This document shows positions 35,115 to 43,017 of a stretch of DNA of 64,000 nt, in pieces. The notes beneath the pieces are model-generated. The model searched no databases. It saw only the letters and a program-made list of their open reading frames with translations, and was not told the origin of the DNA. Origin of the DNA: Pseudoalteromonas sp. MMG007 (GTDB lineage Bacteria; Pseudomonadota; Gammaproteobacteria; Enterobacterales; Alteromonadaceae); NCBI RefSeq assembly GCF_018100985.1, contig NZ_JAGJEI010000002.1, positions 248,001-312,000 on the forward strand, written 5' to 3'. Each line of letters opens with the position of its first letter. Within the stretch, counting starts at the first letter, position 1. The position numbers and the translations under genes are program-made.

Positions 35115-36128
35115 ATGAGTAAGTACGAAGAATGGATTGATCAAATTATTCCTAAGCAAGAAAGGCTGACGGATGCCGTTGTCATGATAATGGATAATTT
35201 GCTGCGAGCAGAAGGAATAGAATATTTGTCTGTTAGTGGCCGTACTAAATCTAAACCCAGTATTTTAGATAAGCTCAAGCGAAAGGGATATAAAGACCCG
35301 TCTAGACAGTTAACCGACTTGTCAGGAATTCGGATTATTGTTTATTTCGAGTCAGATATTTCAAAATTAAGCGACCTCATTTCGAGATCTTTTAACATTG
35401 ATCATGATAATTCGCTTAATCAGGATGAAAGACTTTCCGTAGATCAAATAGGTTACAGGTCTGTACACTTTGTATGTGATCTTGGAAAGGAAAGGGTGAA
35501 GCTTCCGGAGTTCTCTGGCCTAGAAGGCTTAAAGTTTGAATTTCAAGTTAGAACTATACTACAACACGCATGGGCTGAACTTGCGCATGATAGAAACTAC
35601 AAGTTTTCAGGAAAACTTCCGCCAGATATCGAAAGAAATCTGTTCCTTTATGCTGGCATGCTAGAGATAGCTGATAAAGGGTTTGACGAGCTATCTAGAA
35701 AAATCGATGCCTACATTGAAACAGTCCATGATCGTGCAGATAAAGGCGAGCTGGACTTTGGTTTAGACTCTATTAGCCTACCTGAATTTGTAGAGAGCTG
35801 GGCTAAAAACCAAGGGATCGCTCTTGAAGACTATCCCCACAAAATCGAATACGCCAAATTACTCGAAGAGCTTAACGCAATTGATATAAGCAAGGCTTCT
35901 GAGCTTCAAGAAATTATCCCTAAAAACTACTCAGATATTTATAAATCTGAAAATCATTTAACCACAATATATGGAGTAGTTCGTGATTGGATGCTCATTT
36001 CTGACTGGCGGAAATTTTTAGAAAGAGTTAATCCTGATTGGGTAATGACCAAAGAGCATATTTTTGAGCACTTTTTCAAGCCTGATGAGCTTGAAGAGTT
36101 TTGCAATTCGTTTGAATGGGATGAGTAA
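35115..36128 (+). CDS. RelA/SpoT-domain nucleotide pyrophosphokinase (stand-alone alarmone synthetase-like), cassette-borne
   Basis: 337 residues, soluble. The N-terminal 205 residues form a RelA/SpoT synthetase domain: SGRTKSKPSILDKLKRKGY, LTDLSGIRIIVYF, the G-loop DQIGYRSVHFV and EFQVRTILQHAWAELAHD. The HD hydrolase and TGS/ACT domains of long RelA are absent. A C-terminal helical region of about 130 residues is unassigned. It could make (p)ppGpp or be a toxSAS/CapRel-type enzyme that pyrophosphorylates tRNA; sequence alone cannot decide. TAGGAGAG precedes ATG 35115. AGA/AGG and other codons are more frequent than in neighbours. An attC-like site follows. Confidence 0.88.
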   Translation: MSKYEEWIDQIIPKQERLTDAVVMIMDNLLRAEGIEYLSVSGRTKSKPSILDKLKRKGYKDPSRQLTDLSGIRIIVYFESDISKLSDLISRSFNIDHDNSLNQDERLSVDQIGYRSVHFVCDLGKERVKLPEFSGLEGLKFEFQVRTILQHAWAELAHDRNYKFSGKLPPDIERNLFLYAGMLEIADKGFDELSRKIDAYIETVHDRADKGELDFGLDSISLPEFVESWAKNQGIALEDYPHKIEYAKLLEELNAIDISKASELQEIIPKNYSDIYKSENHLTTIYGVVRDWMLISDWRKFLERVNPDWVMTKEHIFEHFFKPDELEEFCNSFEWDE

Positions 36129-36141
36129 TTGTTAGAAGAAA

Positions 36142-36196
36142 GCTAACAAGTCAATGCAGCCGACCGCTAACGCGGCAGCTGATTGAGGCGTTTGTG
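36142..36196 (+). repeat. attC-like site 1 (integron cassette recombination site)
   Basis: Starts GCTAACAAGTCAATG and ends CTGATTGAGGCGTTTGT, with inner arms CAGCCGaCCGC and GCGGcaGCTG around TAAC. The size (55 bp), imperfect symmetry with extrahelical bases and terminal TAACAA...GGCGTT layout match classic 59-base elements. The right core reads GTTTGTG instead of GTTRRRY, so it may be degenerate. Confidence 0.75.
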
Positions 36197-36238
36197 CTTC
36201 AATAAGTCTGAGAATTACTCAAGCAAGGAGAGAGTATT

Positions 36239-36775
36239 TTGACATTAGATGAATACAGAAAAGAATTTGAACAATCTTCAAACAGATCTATTTCAATGCC
36301 AGTTGCTGGAACCATTATTTGGACTTTAGTTGGGCTTTTAAGTACACAATTTAGCGCAAATATCTCTATTTATATTTTACTTTTTTCAACAGGCGGGATT
36401 TTTCCTATAGCTTTATTAATTGCTAAATTTAGGAAAGAGAACTTAATTTCCTCATCCAACCCTTTAGCGAAACTAATGGGTCTATGCATCTTAATGGTCA
36501 ATCTTCTTTGGGTAGTCCATATACCATTACTTTTAAATGCACCTGAATTTGTTCCTTTGAGTTTAGGCGTTGGATTAGGACTTCATTGGGTAGTATATTC
36601 TTGGATCGTTAAACACCCTGTTGGCTTAATTCATGCTGTGCTAAGAAGTATTTTAATTGTAGCAGCTTGGTATTTATTCCCTAACAGTATTATTTTAGCT
36701 ATCTCTTGCGTTATTGTTTTAACTTATTTGATAAGTATTTATCAAATGTTAACCAGAGATATATCAAGCACATAA
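36239..36775 (+). CDS. cassette membrane protein, possibly DUF7010-like
   Basis: 178 residues. A short polar N-terminus (TLDEYRKEFEQSSNRS) is followed by about five to six hydrophobic segments. The pattern of an amphipathic start, NPLAKLMGL and a hydrophobic tail resembles DUF7010 membrane proteins, but I hold this loosely. Start is TTG 36239 with AAGGAGAGAG just upstream. The TAA stop is also the first codon-length of the next attC-like site (TAACAAGG), a common cassette arrangement. Function unknown. Confidence 0.72.
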   Translation: MTLDEYRKEFEQSSNRSISMPVAGTIIWTLVGLLSTQFSANISIYILLFSTGGIFPIALLIAKFRKENLISSSNPLAKLMGLCILMVNLLWVVHIPLLLNAPEFVPLSLGVGLGLHWVVYSWIVKHPVGLIHAVLRSILIVAAWYLFPNSIILAISCVIVLTYLISIYQMLTRDISST

Positions 36776-36868
36776 CAAGGCAAATAAAGCGGGACTGCTA
36801 TCAGTTTGCTCGGTTTCGCTCCGCTTCACATTTAGCAAACTATTAATAAGTTCCTTATTTGGGTCCTG
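36773..36868 (+). repeat. attC-like site 2
   Basis: Begins TAACAAGGCAAATAAAG, sharing the gene stop codon. Arms CAAATAA (36781-36787) and TTATTTG (36855-36861), GGGACT/AGTTCC, and AGTTTGCT (36803-36810) with AGCAAACT (36834-36841) pair around a TTCGCTCCGCTTC loop. This is the Vibrio-like long form of attC. The right end reads GGGTCCTG where GGGCGTTA would be expected, so the outer core looks lost. Confidence 0.75.
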
Positions 36869-36901
36869 TGTACTAAAGTAGATACTGAGGAAGTAGAGAG
36901 T

Positions 36902-37132
36902 ATGTCTAAATGGAGAAAGCTTGGGACGTGGTTAATGTTAGTTATTGCTTTGGTCGTGTTTTTGGCTGCTATATTTGTAATCGGTTCAACAATTGGAAGA
37001 ATGTACGTATTAGGCTCTATTGAACTATCTATTCCTCAAATCGGAATCATATGTGCTGGAATCACTTCTGTATCTGTTTTTGTACGTTGCGTTAAAAAAT
37101 TGAAAAGCCGCTCTGAGTTAGCACATACATAA
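36902..37132 (+). CDS. small two-helix membrane protein, cassette-borne
   Basis: 76 residues with two hydrophobic segments (WLMLVIALVVFLAAIFVIG and IGIICAGITSVSVFV) and a basic C-terminus. Shine-Dalgarno GAGGAAG lies upstream of ATG 36902. I recognise no family. It lies between an attC-like site and a short hairpin, in the same direction as its neighbours. Confidence 0.6.
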   Translation: MSKWRKLGTWLMLVIALVVFLAAIFVIGSTIGRMYVLGSIELSIPQIGIICAGITSVSVFVRCVKKLKSRSELAHT

Positions 37133-37147
37133 TAAAAAAATTAAGTT

Positions 37148-37164
37148 AGTCCGCTGTGCGGGCT
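37148..37164 (+). repeat. short hairpin between cassette genes
   Basis: AGTCCGC-TGT-GCGGGCT, seven pairs with one wobble, inside the 60-bp spacer between two cassette genes. It could be the tip of a degenerate attC or a simple RNA hairpin. It has no T tail. Confidence 0.35.
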
Positions 37165-37192
37165 GGGACGCATATATACAAGGAGAGTTCAA

Positions 37193-37792
37193 TTGATTCG
37201 TCACCCACTTCTACTGTTGTTAATACCTTTTTATACTTTTGCCGAAGTTAACCTTCCTCTGCAAAAAGAATTAATTGAAATGGAGGTCGAAGATCAAAAT
37301 ATTCGGAATGAAATAGGAGAAGCAGGGTGGCAAAAGCCACCGAAAGCTCTCTTAGAAAAAATGATGCAAATAGATAAGAGTAATACAGAAAAACTTAAAG
37401 CTATTATTAAAAAACATTCATGGGTTACAACGGATTTAGTCGGAGTTAAGGGAGTTGGAGCGGCTTTTTTGGTCATCCAGCATTCACCTAATATGGCATT
37501 TAAAGAAAAAATGCTCCCTTATCTAAAAAAGTCATATTTGAATGGCGAAGGTGTTAGTGGGCAACAAGTTGCTCTTTTAACAGATAGAGTTCTAACTGCA
37601 AAAGGAAAGAAACAAGTCTATGGTACTCAAGCTGACATAGTTGAAGGTAAGGTTGTGTTTCACCCTATAGAAGATGAGGTGAATGTAGATAAACGGCGTC
37701 AAGAAATGAAAATGCCCCCATTAGATTTTTACTTAAAGATAATGGAAAAAATGCACGGAATTAAAGACCACCCTGATATAGAGTTGAATTAA
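37193..37792 (+). CDS. DUF6624 family protein, cassette-borne
   Basis: 199 residues with a short hydrophobic N-terminus (HPLLLLLIPFYTFAEV) that may be a signal peptide. The body matches what I know as DUF6624: LKAIIKKHSWVTTDLVG, LVIQHSPNMAFKEKMLPYL, QQVALLTDRVLTAKGKKQ and VYGTQADIV. Function unknown; members are scattered and often accessory. Start is TTG 37193, supported by AGGAGAG five bases upstream. An attC-like site follows eight bases after the stop. Confidence 0.75.
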   Translation: MIRHPLLLLLIPFYTFAEVNLPLQKELIEMEVEDQNIRNEIGEAGWQKPPKALLEKMMQIDKSNTEKLKAIIKKHSWVTTDLVGVKGVGAAFLVIQHSPNMAFKEKMLPYLKKSYLNGEGVSGQQVALLTDRVLTAKGKKQVYGTQADIVEGKVVFHPIEDEVNVDKRRQEMKMPPLDFYLKIMEKMHGIKDHPDIELN

Positions 37793-37800
37793 TTCACATA

Positions 37801-37897
37801 TTACAACTAACTAAAACAGGACAGCTAACAGTTGGATAAATACCGCTTCGCTGCACATTATAGTCAACAATTATCAGCCCTTAGTTGGGAGTTATTG
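37801..37897 (+). repeat. attC-like site 3
   Basis: CAACTAA (37804-37810) pairs with TTAGTTG (37881-37887); inner GTTG/CAAC arms flank a CGCTTCGCTGCAC loop. The right end is CCCTTAGTTGGGAGTTATTG, close to the CCCTTA..TGGGCGTTA ending of Vibrio-type attC sites. The left end reads TTACAAC instead of TAACAAC. Confidence 0.72.
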
Positions 37898-37935
37898 CTA
37901 CGTAGAGCCAATCTACTTTCAGCTCTGGAGCATAA

Positions 37936-38373
37936 ATGAAAAAAGGATTTACGGGTATATTTGAAACTGACTCAGTACTTAAGACTCTCGTTTTATGTGT
38001 GCTAACTATAGGCTCTTATTTAATTTATAAGCTTTATCATTTTACAAGCCAAATCAATCATAATACCGAACTTAAAATATCTAACTTATTTATTACAACA
38101 ACCATTGTTTTATTCGTTATTTCATTAGGTAGTTTAATTTATGGTTTAGCTAATTATTATGACCTTATGATTCTAAAAAGCTCAATTGGTATTCATGCTA
38201 TATCTAGTGCTTTCGATGTAACTTGGATTGTCATGGTTCGTAATCGTATTAATTTAATAGCGGGCTCTAATAAAGGTGACAACCTTTGGTTAAATCCTTT
38301 TATTACATCAATTTTTCATGTTATTTATATGCAATATAAAATCAATCAAGGCTTGGCTAAAAAAGTAATATAA
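37936..38373 (+). CDS. cassette membrane protein, DUF4234-like region
   Basis: 145 residues with about three to four hydrophobic segments. TLVLCVLTIGSYLIYKLYHF and the end SIFHVIYMQYKINQG recall DUF4234 proteins, a tentative match. GGAG lies upstream of ATG 37936. Its TAA stop forms the first bases of TAACAAGCAAATAAACAGGG, the left half of another attC-like site. Function unknown. Confidence 0.65.
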   Translation: MKKGFTGIFETDSVLKTLVLCVLTIGSYLIYKLYHFTSQINHNTELKISNLFITTTIVLFVISLGSLIYGLANYYDLMILKSSIGIHAISSAFDVTWIVMVRNRINLIAGSNKGDNLWLNPFITSIFHVIYMQYKINQGLAKKVI

Positions 38374-38394
38374 CAAGCAAATAAACAGGGACAG
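38371..38394 (+). repeat. truncated attC-like left half (site 4)
   Basis: TAACAAGCAAATAAACAGGG closely follows the start of site 2 (TAACAAGGCAAATAAAGCGGG), but no matching right arm follows before the convergent GNAT gene ends at 38412. It marks the right edge of the cassette cluster, probably broken by deletion. Confidence 0.65.
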
Positions 38395-38411
38395 TGCTCT
38401 TCCCCCATTCA

Positions 38412-38864
38412 CTAGGTCTCACTATTATTTTTATCATACACATTTTCAGGATTTATTTGCATTAGAATTGCTGGGTTGTCTATCGGTTTAAACCCGTATT
38501 GTGCATAAAGACCATGCGCATCCGATGTCGCTAATAAAAAACGCCTAAGCCCTTGCAGATCAGGGTGTTCTACTATCGTTTTAACCAATAACTTGCTCAA
38601 GCCATTACCTTGCAAATCTGGGGCAATAAATACATCCGCTAAATAGGCAAAAGTGGCGTTGTCGGTTACTACGCGGGCAAAACCCACTTGCTCGTTATGT
38701 GCGCTGTAAACACCAAAGCACATTGAATTATCAATCGCTTTTTGCATCACGCTTTTAGGTATTCCTTTGGCCCAATAACTATTAGCAATAAAGTTATAAA
38801 TAACGTTAAAGTTAAGCTTGCTTTTATCTGTGCTTATCGTGAAATTGTGGGTATTTACAGCCAT
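38412..38864 (-). CDS. GNAT family N-acetyltransferase
   Basis: 150 residues. The acetyl-CoA loop is DVFIAPDLQGNGLSKLLVKTI; the early VGFARVVTD and the late HGLYAQYGFKPID complete the single GNAT domain. Cytoplasmic; the acceptor cannot be told. It is the last of a minus-strand run (DUF2238, GNAT) and ends beside the cassette cluster. Confidence 0.88.
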   Translation of the reverse strand: MAVNTHNFTISTDKSKLNFNVIYNFIANSYWAKGIPKSVMQKAIDNSMCFGVYSAHNEQVGFARVVTDNATFAYLADVFIAPDLQGNGLSKLLVKTIVEHPDLQGLRRFLLATSDAHGLYAQYGFKPIDNPAILMQINPENVYDKNNSET

Positions 38865-38895
38865 AATCTATAGTCTTTTAGTAACAAAATTTGAA

Positions 38896-39486
38896 TCAAT
38901 AATCTTTAACATTTTTTAGCTGTTTATCGTGTACTTTTGAAAGCAGCAATAATGAGCAAATAGCCCCAAGTAACGCAATTCCCATATCAGATTGAGTATC
39001 CCATACGTAGCCTTGCGTACCTAAAAATGCCTCTGCGTTTTCACCGCTTAATATTGCAACCCACCACTCTATTAGTTCGTAAAAAGCACTAAACGCTAAA
39101 CATATCGATACAACAAACACATTTAACCAACCTTTACCATTTACTACGTTTTTGCGTAGTAATATTTCACGCGCTAATAATGCAGGCACAAACCCTTGAA
39201 AAAAGTGCCCTACTTTGTCGTAGTTGTTACGTTCACTGTCAAATAAGTTATCAAACCATGGGACTTCGGCGTAGGTGTAATGCCCGCCAACCATTAGCAC
39301 AATACAATGCGCTAGTATAAAGCCATATAAAATGGGGGTGAGTTTAAAGTGCTTATAGCTGCTTGCCATAAGCACTAAACCAATGATTGCGGGGATAACT
39401 TCAAGCAGCCAAGTAAACTGATCTTTTGGGTTAATACCAGACCAAATTAATACAATAAAAAACAGGCCAAGCCATAAATACTTCAT
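38896..39486 (-). CDS. DUF2238 inner-membrane protein (YjdF family)
   Basis: 196 residues with about five to six membrane segments. GGHYTYAEVPWFD, NNYDKVGHFFQGFVPALLAR and FYELIEWWVAI are DUF2238 signatures, with conserved His and acidic residues in the membrane that suggest an enzyme or metal site. Function unknown. 31 bp upstream of GNAT, same strand. Confidence 0.87.
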   Translation of the reverse strand: MKYLWLGLFFIVLIWSGINPKDQFTWLLEVIPAIIGLVLMASSYKHFKLTPILYGFILAHCIVLMVGGHYTYAEVPWFDNLFDSERNNYDKVGHFFQGFVPALLAREILLRKNVVNGKGWLNVFVVSICLAFSAFYELIEWWVAILSGENAEAFLGTQGYVWDTQSDMGIALLGAICSLLLLSKVHDKQLKNVKDY

Positions 39487-39547
39487 TTAGAATCCTTGTC
39501 TAAACTGATCGAATTTACAGCATTTTATATCTCTAAATCACCTGATG

Positions 39548-40339
39548 CTACCTATAGTTTGTTTTAGCGGTTAATCGATTAAATAAACGAGGAAAAAAAC
39601 GTTTAATTGTAGGCGCTAAGCCACTTAAGCCTTTGCCAACAATAACTTCGTCTTTTTTATTATCAATTGCATGGAGCATTTTTTTAGCGGCTACGCTTAC
39701 ATCCATGCCATTTTCTATTGAGTGCTCTGGCTTGTTTTGCGCTATTCCTTGCTCGTTTAACGAATTATGTGCAATGGCTGTTTTAATAGAGCCTGGGCAA
39801 ATAGTTAAGCAATGAATGTTATGCTCCGCAAGCTCTGCACGCAGGCAATCCATAAAACCCACTACCGCATATTTAGAGCCTGAATAGCCACTTCTAAATT
39901 TAGAGCCTACTTTACCCGCAACGCTACTAATTGAGACTATCGAGCCTCTGCGCCTTGCAACCATAGTAGGCGCAACCGCTTTAGTGAGTGCAATTAGGCC
40001 AAAATAGTTAACTTCCATCAACTGGCGGTAAACATTAAATTCGTTTTCTAAAAATAAGCTGCGCTGCGATACACCACCGTTATTAATTAAAATATCGATA
40101 GCAGGTAATGTATCGAGTAAATCTGTAACCTGAGCCAAAACAGCCTCAGGCGCTGACAAATCAAGAGGCACAATACTGTGCCCATCACCGTGTAAACTTT
40201 GCTTTAGTTCGTTAAGTTTATCAACGCTTCTAGCAGATAAAATAACGTTGGCACCCAGTGCTGCAAACTGTATTGCGAGCTCCTTGCCAATTCCTGATGA
40301 TGCGCCGGTGATCCACACGGTTTTATTATTATAATGCAT
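39548..40339 (-). CDS. short-chain dehydrogenase/reductase
   Basis: About 263 residues. Rossmann motif TGASSGIG, NNGG, the catalytic Ser in ISSVAGKVG and the YxxxK in YSGSKYA are intact. The DltE-like C-terminus (FPRLFNRLTAK) suggests a lipid or ketone substrate. I start it at ATG 40339 with AGG five bases upstream; a GTG at 40345 would add two residues. It follows the Mpo1-like gene by 26 bp, so both may work in lipid metabolism. Confidence 0.92.
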   Translation of the reverse strand: MHYNNKTVWITGASSGIGKELAIQFAALGANVILSARSVDKLNELKQSLHGDGHSIVPLDLSAPEAVLAQVTDLLDTLPAIDILINNGGVSQRSLFLENEFNVYRQLMEVNYFGLIALTKAVAPTMVARRRGSIVSISSVAGKVGSKFRSGYSGSKYAVVGFMDCLRAELAEHNIHCLTICPGSIKTAIAHNSLNEQGIAQNKPEHSIENGMDVSVAAKKMLHAIDNKKDEVIVGKGLSGLAPTIKRFFPRLFNRLTAKTNYR

Positions 40340-40365
40340 AAGCACCTGTCATTAATTTTTATTAG

Positions 40366-40869
40366 TTAAGCCTTTGTAGGACCTGCTATGTTGTTAACTT
40401 CATTTTCTAAGGTTTTATAAAAACCCATTAAAAATAACAGCTCAGCAGTTACATATAACGGGCCAATTATTAAACCGATTAAATCATCTACAAAAGCCGG
40501 TTTTTTACCTTCATAATAATGGCCAATAAACTGCAGCACCCAACCAAACACAAACACGCCCACACCAATACTTAACCAAGGCCAAAAAGCCATAGCGGCA
40601 ATGGGCTGCGCTGCAACTAGCAGTAGCGTAAATAGTACGCCCATAATAAACCCAAGCGAAAAGCTCAGCATAAAATAATAAACAACAGAGGCGAGTACAA
40701 ACAGCTGTGCGCCATCAATCACTGCACTACCAAGCGGAATTTGAATGCGTGCCAATAAACACAGCGCTGCAAATACAATAAGCGGAATACCAAAAAAGTG
40801 AGTGAGCACATTACGTTTAGAGCGATGGTACGAACCATAGGTACCTAGTTGTTGTTGAAGGGTTTTCAT
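40366..40869 (-). CDS. Mpo1-like protein (DUF962/YGL010w family), long form
   Basis: 167 residues with about four to five membrane segments. QLGTYGSYHRSKRNVLTHFFGIPLI at the start and FGWVLQFIGHYYEGKKPAFVDDL are the two His motifs of the family; the yeast member is an Fe-dependent 2-hydroxy fatty acid dioxygenase. Probably co-transcribed with the SDR gene downstream. It is distinct from the short member at 25958. Confidence 0.9.
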   Translation of the reverse strand: MKTLQQQLGTYGSYHRSKRNVLTHFFGIPLIVFAALCLLARIQIPLGSAVIDGAQLFVLASVVYYFMLSFSLGFIMGVLFTLLLVAAQPIAAMAFWPWLSIGVGVFVFGWVLQFIGHYYEGKKPAFVDDLIGLIIGPLYVTAELLFLMGFYKTLENEVNNIAGPTKA

Positions 40870-40953
40870 TGTTTTGCCTTTATTTTTATATATAAAACTT
40901 AATTTAGCAAAAGTAAGTACAACAACAATGTCAGGTATCCGACATTTTGTAAA

Positions 40954-41361
40954 TTAAACAAATGCAGAAATTATTTTACCCGGTTCATGCTCACCTTTCA
41001 TATCCGTTTGCTCGCGCCCTTTTTGATACTCTTGCTCAAGCATTTTTTGAAGCTCCTCAATTTTATCAGCAATTGCGCTAGGGTCTGCGCCTTCACTTTG
41101 CTGCTCTTTAGTGAGTTCTTCTATTGCCGCTTTTAGCTCGTCTATTTTGTTTTTGTTTACACCTAAGCGCTTATAAACCAGCGCTTCTTGGGCACTTTCT
41201 AAAAAAGTTGGTTCTTTAGGAGCTGAGGTAATGCCTTTAATATCATTTGTTTTTTCGCTCGGGAGGGTATTAGTTGCCGCAACTTCGCTTAGTCCTACCG
41301 CTTTATTTACTGCAGGAGAGTTATAGTTACTATATTGATTTTTAAAGGTTATTGTAGTCAT
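40954..41361 (-). CDS. uncharacterised coiled-coil protein
   Basis: 135 residues, no signal peptide or membrane segment. The N-terminal half is low in structure (NSPAVNKAVGLSEVAATNTL). The second half is a charged helix (NKNKIDELKAAIEELTKEQQ, then IADKIEELQKMLEQEYQKG) predicted to coil. I recognise no family. ATG 41361 lies after a long gap, so it has its own promoter. Confidence 0.7.
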   Translation of the reverse strand: MTTITFKNQYSNYNSPAVNKAVGLSEVAATNTLPSEKTNDIKGITSAPKEPTFLESAQEALVYKRLGVNKNKIDELKAAIEELTKEQQSEGADPSAIADKIEELQKMLEQEYQKGREQTDMKGEHEPGKIISAFV

Positions 41362-41432
41362 TAGCTCAAATCCATTGTTGCGTTACATTATCTGTAGCAA
41401 TTTTGGTTCCAACTAAATAAAAAAGTCTCTAT

Positions 41433-42110
41433 TTAAGCTTGTGTAGCACGCGCCTGTAACTTTTGCTTATCTAAAACAGTTATGCGCTGATAGCCTAAAC
41501 TTATTGCTTTAAGGCTGACTAGGTGCTGCAAAATTTGATTAATAGTTTGACGTGTTAGGTAGGTCATATCAGCAAGTTGCTGCTGAGATAAAACAAGTGG
41601 TGTTAAGTGCTCTGTATGTTCACTTAACATTAAAAGTCGGTTACATACTTTTTGTTCAGCGCTTAACAGGGCATGATCTTCCATGGAGGTAAACATGACT
41701 CTCAGTTTTTGCGCTAGTAATAACCCAAAATCTTGCCAATATTTGGGTTGCTCATTTAAAAGTTGTCCAAGGCAGCGCTGTGGTACAAAAAATAAAGTTA
41801 CATTAGTTTGTGCGTGTACGTCGTGAGTCCGTAAGCCGCCATCAAATAACGTTAATTCACCAAACCAAAGTGATGAATCGATAAAGCTAAGTACAGCTTC
41901 TTTACCCTCACTACTTACGCCACTCACTCTAACTACACCAGAGAGAACAGCATACAGCCCATCGTGCTGATCGCCGCGTAAAAACAAAGACTGCTGAGCA
42001 TTAAGCGACAGTGTTTTACCTTGCGTGAGTAAAAAACTTTTTAAATAAGGGCTACGGTTTTTAAACCATTCGCCTTGTTCAATTATACGTTGTTGCTCGG
42101 GGCTCATCAT
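41433..42110 (-). CDS. Crp/Fnr family transcriptional regulator
   Basis: 225 residues. A cyclic-nucleotide-binding-like beta roll (FLRGDQHDGLYAVLSGVVRV, FGELTLFDGG) precedes a helix-turn-helix (LSQQQLADMTYLTRQTINQIL). No Fe-S cysteine cluster is visible, so it is not a classic Fnr. Its ATG directly follows the stop of the upstream lipoprotein gene. Effector and targets unknown. Confidence 0.93.
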   Translation of the reverse strand: MMSPEQQRIIEQGEWFKNRSPYLKSFLLTQGKTLSLNAQQSLFLRGDQHDGLYAVLSGVVRVSGVSSEGKEAVLSFIDSSLWFGELTLFDGGLRTHDVHAQTNVTLFFVPQRCLGQLLNEQPKYWQDFGLLLAQKLRVMFTSMEDHALLSAEQKVCNRLLMLSEHTEHLTPLVLSQQQLADMTYLTRQTINQILQHLVSLKAISLGYQRITVLDKQKLQARATQA

Positions 42111-42773
42111 TTATTGCATTTGCTGATTAAAAGGTTGTAGTTCTTTAACTAGGTTTTTTGGTAATTGTAAGTCTGTGGCCACTATAAAATCGTTATAGGG
42201 ATCGTTTCCGGAAAATAGCTCCGCTATTAGTGCCTGGTCCTTAAATACATTAACCGATACCCCACTCCCCATACCGCCAGAGTTTATAATGTAATAATGG
42301 TACGGCCCATTATTAAAAAACAAGATACTTTCTCCAACTCGACCAACTTGACGATAATAGCTACCAAAAGGAGCATCTATACTCGCCTTTTTTTCAAGTC
42401 CTATGTCGTCAATTCGCCCAAAGCGATAACTAAGTGTAGAGCCATCTTTGGCAAGACATACAGAAAGTACATTTTCGGTAGGCTCTAAAGTGTACGCTTT
42501 ATCTTTGCTAGGATTACGCATTACTTTTTGCATTTTAGCGTTTATGTAAGCCGTTTCGTTGGTTTTGCAATGAGTGGCAAGTAAGCCTAAAACAATTGCT
42601 GGCTCGTTCCCTTTTGCAGCTGGGATTTTTGATTGTGAGTTTGAAGAAGGTTTTATTATATGGTCAAGTTGTGCTTTGTTATGCGAAGAGGTTTGGTTAT
42701 CGCAACCAAACAAAAATATAAGCACAAAAGAGTAAAAACTCGCTAAAAAAGATATGCGCATAAGAAAGTCCAT
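42111..42773 (-). CDS. uncharacterised lipoprotein
   Basis: 220 residues. A hydrophobic N-terminus ends in FLFGCDNQ, a lipobox-like site, so it is probably a lipoprotein; translation may start at the ATG four codons in (MRISFLASF). The body contains YRFGRIDDIGLEKKA, an INSGGMGSGVSV loop and paired cysteines. No known family. First gene of an operon with the Crp/Fnr regulator. Confidence 0.72.
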   Translation of the reverse strand: MDFLMRISFLASFYSFVLIFLFGCDNQTSSHNKAQLDHIIKPSSNSQSKIPAAKGNEPAIVLGLLATHCKTNETAYINAKMQKVMRNPSKDKAYTLEPTENVLSVCLAKDGSTLSYRFGRIDDIGLEKKASIDAPFGSYYRQVGRVGESILFFNNGPYHYYIINSGGMGSGVSVNVFKDQALIAELFSGNDPYNDFIVATDLQLPKNLVKELQPFNQQMQ

Positions 42774-43017
42774 GTAAAAAATCAGTCTTTAACATAGCGA
42801 TAAAATAAAGTGCTCGCAATACCCTAATTCATATAACCGCTATAAATCTATAAGTAGACCATCTTCTGCAAAAATTACTTTACTTTTTAATGCTTTATTT
42901 AACGATTTATTAAAACGTTGCTGATTTTTTAATGATCGATTCTTAAAATGCGAAGTTACAGTAATACGGGGCTCAACTATTTATAAATGGCTTTACTCGC
43001 TTACCTAAAAAACGAAG

